This document shows positions 12,921 through 15,751 of a stretch of 15,751 nucleotides of DNA, one piece after another. The position numbers and the translations under genes were made by a program. How positions within the stretch are numbered: the first letter of the stretch is position 1; each line of letters opens with the position of its first letter. This DNA comes from Haemophilus haemolyticus_L (GTDB taxonomy: Bacteria > Pseudomonadota > Gammaproteobacteria > Enterobacterales > Pasteurellaceae): assembly GCF_003490595.1 (NCBI RefSeq), contig NZ_QQGY01000015.1:1-15751 (forward strand). The letters are read 5' to 3'. The notes beneath the pieces were generated by a model. It did not search any database. It saw nothing but the letters and a program-made list of their open reading frames with translations, and was not told the origin of the DNA.

Positions 12921-14387
12921 TTAGCCCATACGATAGTTTGGCGCTTCTTTAGTAATCGTTACATCATGAACGTGGCTTTCTTTAATGCCTGCACCACTGA
13001 TTCGAACGAATTCTGCTTTTGTGCGTAACTCTTCGATGGTTGCGCAGCCAGTTAAGCCCATGCAAGAACGTAAACCACCCATTTGTTGGTGGATGATTTC
13101 TTTTAAGTAACCTTTGTATGGAATACGGCCTTCGATACCTTCTGGTACGAGTTTGTCTGCCGCGTTATCCGATTGGAAGTAACGGTCTGAAGAGCCTTTC
13201 GCCATGGCACCTAATGAGCCCATACCACGGTAAGATTTAAATGCACGACCTTGGTAAAGTTCGATTTCACCCGGTGCTTCTTCAGTACCAGCAAACATAG
13301 AGCCAACCATTACACAGCTTGCGCCTGCGGCGATAGCTTTCGCAATGTCGCCAGAGAAACGGATACCACCGTCAGCAATTACAGGAATACCACGATCTTT
13401 TAATGCCGCCGCAGCATCTGCGATAGCGGTGATTTGTGGAACACCTACACCGGTCACGATACGAGTTGTACAAATTGAACCAGGGCCGATACCTACTTTC
13501 ACTGCGCTTGCGCCTGCGTCAGCAAGTGCGATAGCACCTTCAGCCGTTGCTACGTTACCTGCAACGATTGGTAAGTTTGGATATTTTGCACGAGTTTCAC
13601 GAACGCGTTGTAATACGCCTTCTGAATGACCGTGAGAAGAGTCGATTAACAATACATCTACACCAGCTTTCACTAATGCATCAATACGTTCTTCGTTACC
13701 TGGGCCTGCACCTACAGCAGCACCCACGCGTAAACGACCGAATTCATCTTTGCATGCATTTGGTTTTTGTTCTGCTTTTTGGAAGTCTTTAACGGTAATC
13801 ATGCCTTTAAGTTTGAAGCTATCATTAACCACTAATACTTTTTCAACACGGTGTTGATGCATTAATTCTAAAATTTCTTCGCGACTCGCCCCTTCTTTTA
13901 CTGTCACCAAGTCTTCTTTTTTCGTCATTACTTGTGAAACAGTTTTGCTCAAATCTTTTACGAAACGGGTGTCGCGTCCAGTAATGATACCAATTAGGTT
14001 ATTTTCACTGTCTACAACAGGGTAGCCTGCGAAGCCGTTTTTCTTTACCATTTCAGCAAGTTCGGCAAGCGTTAAATTTGGTGAAACAGTTACTGGTTCA
14101 GAGACGATACCGCTTTCGAATTTTTTCACTTTACGAACACGGTCCGCTTGGCGTTCAATGGTCATATTTTTATGAATAAAGCCGATACCACCTTCTTGTG
14201 CTAAAGAGATTGCTAATTTGGTTTCTGTGACAGTATCCATTGCTGCTGAAAGCATAGGAATATTCAAATTAATTTCTTTAGTGAGTTTGGTTGAAAGATT
14301 GGCTGTATTTGGAAGCACAGTTGAATGTGCTGGGACGAGTAGAACATCGTCAAAAGTAAGGGCTTCTTGTTTAATGCGTAATGACAT
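12921..14387 (-). CDS. guaB: inosine-5'-monophosphate dehydrogenase
   Basis: Product of 488 residues, as in E. coli. The (beta/alpha)8 catalytic barrel is interrupted by a CBS-domain pair (about residues 95-205, PVTVSPNLTLAELAEMV and DLVTVKEGASREEILELM). The catalytic loop is GPGSICTTR with the nucleophile Cys306, preceded by the NAD/IMP-binding VAGNVAT. The flap contains the YRGMGS and EGIEGRIPYKG motifs. It oxidises IMP to XMP with NAD+, the committed step to GMP, whose last step is made by guaA downstream. ATG 14387 gives the family N-terminus MSLRIKQEALTFDDVLLVPA. It is divergent from birA. I see no recognisable PurR box upstream. Confidence 0.97.
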   Translation of the reverse strand: MSLRIKQEALTFDDVLLVPAHSTVLPNTANLSTKLTKEINLNIPMLSAAMDTVTETKLAISLAQEGGIGFIHKNMTIERQADRVRKVKKFESGIVSEPVTVSPNLTLAELAEMVKKNGFAGYPVVDSENNLIGIITGRDTRFVKDLSKTVSQVMTKKEDLVTVKEGASREEILELMHQHRVEKVLVVNDSFKLKGMITVKDFQKAEQKPNACKDEFGRLRVGAAVGAGPGNEERIDALVKAGVDVLLIDSSHGHSEGVLQRVRETRAKYPNLPIVAGNVATAEGAIALADAGASAVKVGIGPGSICTTRIVTGVGVPQITAIADAAAALKDRGIPVIADGGIRFSGDIAKAIAAGASCVMVGSMFAGTEEAPGEIELYQGRAFKSYRGMGSLGAMAKGSSDRYFQSDNAADKLVPEGIEGRIPYKGYLKEIIHQQMGGLRSCMGLTGCATIEELRTKAEFVRISGAGIKESHVHDVTITKEAPNYRMG

Positions 14388-14388
14388 T

Positions 14389-14425
14389 GCAATATTCTCG
14401 CTAAGTTGAAGTTAAAAAATATTGC
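14389..14425 (-). promoter_or_regulatory. inverted repeat in the guaB leader
   Basis: AATATTGC (14418-14425) and GCAATATT (14389-14396) are perfect 8-bp arms separated by 21 bases. In the guaB mRNA the second arm lies one base before the AUG and the weak GAG ribosome site sits in the loop. It could be an mRNA hairpin affecting initiation or a protein site. Function unknown. Confidence 0.4.
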
Positions 14426-14431
14426 GACGAG

Positions 14432-14460
14432 ATTATACAGATTTTACTTAATTTTGAAAA
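14432..14460 (-). promoter_or_regulatory. guaB: guaB promoter
   Basis: On the minus strand a consensus TATAAT (14437-14432) is preceded, 17 bases upstream, by TTTTCA (14460-14455), which matches TTGACA at four of six positions. Transcription would start about 40 bases before the guaB AUG. Confidence 0.6.
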
Positions 14461-14477
14461 CGAAATTTTTGGATTTG

Positions 14478-14486
14478 TGCTATGAT
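14478..14486 (+). promoter_or_regulatory. birA: birA promoter, extended -10
   Basis: TGCTATGAT is an extended -10 (TG-N-TATGAT), about 28 bases before the birA start. The -35 region is not well matched, which extended -10 promoters tolerate. I see no long BirA-operator dyad around it. Confidence 0.5.
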
Positions 14487-14513
14487 TTTCGCTCCGTTTG
14501 CCAGAAGGAATAA

Positions 14514-15422
14514 ATGATGAATTTCGCTTTATTGACATATTTAGCTGATTGTCAGCCGAAAGTGCGGTTTGAATTGGAAAAGTTTTCTCTGGATATTGAA
14601 GATGACATTAAACAATTACGTGAGCTAGGCTTGGAAATTGTCGTTGATGGCCAAAATTATTGCTTAGTGCCTAGCCTTCCTTTATTAAATCCTCAGCAAA
14701 TTTCAACCGCACTTTTTCCTTATAGTATCTATTATCAGCCGATTATTTCCTCTACAAATGAATGGATACTACAAAATATTCCTTCTTTAAAAAAAGGTGA
14801 TCTTTGTGTGGCTGAATATCAAACTGCAGGGCGCGGCCGGCGTGGTCGCCAATGGTTATCGCCTTTTGCTGGGCAAATTATGTTTAGTTTTTATTGGACG
14901 TTTGAGCCTAAAAAATCAATTGAGGGTTTAAGTTTAGCCATCGGTTTGGCGATTGCAGAGGTGTTAAACGTACAAGTGAAATGGCCAAATGACATTTTGT
15001 TTGATGGAAGAAAGTTAGGTGGTATTTTAGTTGAAATTGCTAATCATAAGAATGGCTTAATGAATTTAGTGATTGGCGTGGGGATTAATGTTTCATTGCC
15101 AAAGCAAACAGAAATTAGTCAGCCTTATGCGGAAGTATGTGAAATAGATCCTGATGTAGAGCGACAAACCTTATTACCAAAACTCATTCAACATTTGTAT
15201 GTACGTTTAAATATCTTTGAGAAAAATGGTATTAATGCGGAATTTCAACAAGCATGGAAATCATATAATGCGTTCTCAAATAATGAAGTAAATGTGCTGA
15301 CTGAACAAGACGTTATTTCAGGTATTGAACAAGGAATAGATGAACGTGGTTATTTAAAAGTATTATGTGGCAATAAAACCCAGATGTTTAATAGTGGTGA
15401 AGTTTCATTGCGTAAGAAATAA
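14514..15422 (+). CDS. birA: biotin-protein ligase BirA, with degenerate N-terminal DNA-binding domain
   Basis: Product of 302 residues (E. coli 321). The ligase core is intact: GRGRRGR at 106-112 (biotinyl-AMP loop), KWPND at 156-160, GGILVE at 169-174, IGVGINV, and the C-terminal SH3-like domain ending GEVSLRKK. It forms biotinoyl-AMP and attaches biotin to the acetyl-CoA carboxylase carrier protein. The N-terminal 50 residues align with the E. coli winged-helix repressor domain (ALLTYLADC... QLRELGLEIVV), but the turn and recognition-helix part is shortened and its sequence replaced by PKVRFELEKFSLDIED. Repressor activity is therefore doubtful. ATG 14514 or 14517 could start it; AAGGA at 14504-14508 is 5 or 8 bases away. 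Two USS lie inside. Confidence 0.95.
   Translation: MMNFALLTYLADCQPKVRFELEKFSLDIEDDIKQLRELGLEIVVDGQNYCLVPSLPLLNPQQISTALFPYSIYYQPIISSTNEWILQNIPSLKKGDLCVAEYQTAGRGRRGRQWLSPFAGQIMFSFYWTFEPKKSIEGLSLAIGLAIAEVLNVQVKWPNDILFDGRKLGGILVEIANHKNGLMNLVIGVGINVSLPKQTEISQPYAEVCEIDPDVERQTLLPKLIQHLYVRLNIFEKNGINAEFQQAWKSYNAFSNNEVNVLTEQDVISGIEQGIDERGYLKVLCGNKTQMFNSGEVSLRKK
14560..14568 (+). repeat. USS inside the birA DNA-binding region
   Basis: AAGTGCGGT followed by TTGAATT. It encodes the KVR of PKVRF, exactly where the helix-turn-helix of E. coli BirA is not conserved. Confidence 0.85.
14706..14714 (-). repeat. USS inside birA
   Basis: ACCGCACTT, an exact uptake 9-mer at the junction of the N-terminal and ligase domains (STALF). 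Confidence 0.85.
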
Positions 15423-15447
15423 GAGCGTCAAAGAACTGAATATTTTA

Positions 15448-15456
15448 ACCGCACTT
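15448..15456 (-). repeat. USS between birA and the rrn promoter
   Basis: ACCGCACTT then TTTT, 26 bases after the birA stop. It has no paired copy, so it does not form a terminator by itself. Confidence 0.85.
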
Positions 15457-15489
15457 TTTAAGAGTCCGTTTATATTTTAGTCAAAAGCT

Positions 15490-15547
15490 CATTTTTTTAA
15501 TATTTTTATAAAAAAGTACTTGCAAGGGTTTTGAAAATCCCTATAAT
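15490..15547 (+). promoter_or_regulatory. ribosomal RNA operon promoter with UP-like A/T tract
   Basis: -35 TTGCAA (15520-15525), 16-base spacer and perfect -10 TATAAT (15542-15547), followed by a GC-containing discriminator (GCACCGC) as in stringently controlled rRNA promoters. An A/T-only run upstream (about 15491-15515) fits an UP element. The transcript should start near 15554. Confidence 0.85.
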
Positions 15548-15556
15548 GCACCGCAC

Positions 15557-15610
15557 ACAACGACGCACTGTTGTGAAGTATTTAAGTTTACACGTGCGTC
15601 GTTGTTTTTT
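15557..15610 (+). terminator. terminator-like hairpin at the start of the rrn leader
   Basis: ACAACGACGCAC (15557-15568) and GTGCGTCGTTGT (15594-15605) are perfect 12-bp arms with a 25-base loop, followed by TTTTTT to 15610 and then directly by boxA. It begins only a few bases after the predicted transcription start. It has the form of an intrinsic terminator but occupies the place of the boxB-like hairpin of enterobacterial rrn leaders. Confidence 0.7.
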
Positions 15611-15751
15611 GCTCTTTAACAATGTATCAGACAATCTGTGTGGGCACTTGTTGATTGACTTGTTTTAAAAATATTTTTTAATTTTGAAGTCTTAATAGGT
15701 GCTTAACTGAAAATTCATAATTACTTTTTTAAGTAGTGTTTTATTTATAGC
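15610..15751 (+). ncRNA. rrn leader with boxA; 16S rRNA gene expected just downstream
   Basis: TGCTCTTTAACAAT at 15610-15623 is the rrn boxA antitermination element bound by NusB/NusE. The next stretch (TATCAGACAATCTGTGTGGG, 15625-15644) matches the E. coli rrn leader almost base for base. No 16S start (TTGAAGAGTTTGATC) is reached before the window ends, so only the leader is present. It should be cotranscribed with, and processed from, the 16S precursor. Confidence 0.88.

Noticed and set aside
1..15751. CRISPR arrays, tRNA genes or phage attachment sites
   Set aside because: I found no regularly spaced direct repeats, no tRNA-like cloverleaf and no att-type duplication. The repeated 9-mers are uptake sequences.

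Overview
The window is Pasteurellaceae chromosome, almost certainly Haemophilus influenzae or a close Haemophilus. It is AT-rich and carries eleven exact copies of the Haemophilus DNA-uptake 9-mer AAGTGCGGT/ACCGCACTT, several of them paired as intergenic hairpins. The housekeeping proteins (GuaA, GuaB, NhaA, BrnQ, BirA) are of enterobacterial/Pasteurellaceae type.

Layout. (1) 1-127: the end of an IS3-family (IS150-group) element, copy 1, running off the left edge. (2) 201-2126 (+): an intact bifunctional glutathionylspermidine synthetase/amidase. (3) 2226-5213: a wrecked IgA-protease/Hap-like autotransporter gene. The signal peptide and the start of the protease domain (2226-2792) and the C-terminal beta-barrel (~4386-5213) survive. 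The passenger between them has been replaced by about 1.6 kb of very AT-rich foreign DNA without uptake sequences. That DNA holds, on the minus strand, a frameshifted nuclease with a PD-(D/E)xK-like C-terminal domain and a decayed fragment resembling the C-terminus of a VirD4/TraG conjugation coupling protein of the type found in low-GC Gram-positive elements. (4) 5410-8113: divergent brnQ (-) and nhaA (+), sharing an intergenic region with a perfect CRP-type site and two further dyads. (5) 8143-9386: a complete second IS copy, opposite in orientation to copy 1, flanked by the 4-bp duplication AAAT. It splits what was an uptake-sequence hairpin terminator between nhaA and an lrp-type gene. (6) 9405-10875: divergent Lrp/AsnC-family regulator (-) and RarD-like permease (+), with two tandem inverted repeats between them. 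(7) 10937-14387 (-): guaB, a small lipoprotein gene and guaA. (8) 14514-15422 (+): birA, whose N-terminal DNA-binding domain looks eroded. (9) 15423-15751: a strong rrn promoter, an unusual hairpin at the very start of the transcript, then boxA and conserved leader. The 16S rRNA gene should start just past the right edge.

How the parts work together. guaB and guaA carry out the two steps IMP to XMP to GMP. nhaA and brnQ are sodium-coupled inner-membrane transporters facing away from a shared control region. The regulator/permease pair is probably a local regulatory unit. The accessory part of the window is 1-5213 plus the two IS copies. The most unusual item is the 2.8-4.4 kb block of apparently Gram-positive-type mobile-element debris inside a Haemophilus virulence-type autotransporter gene.
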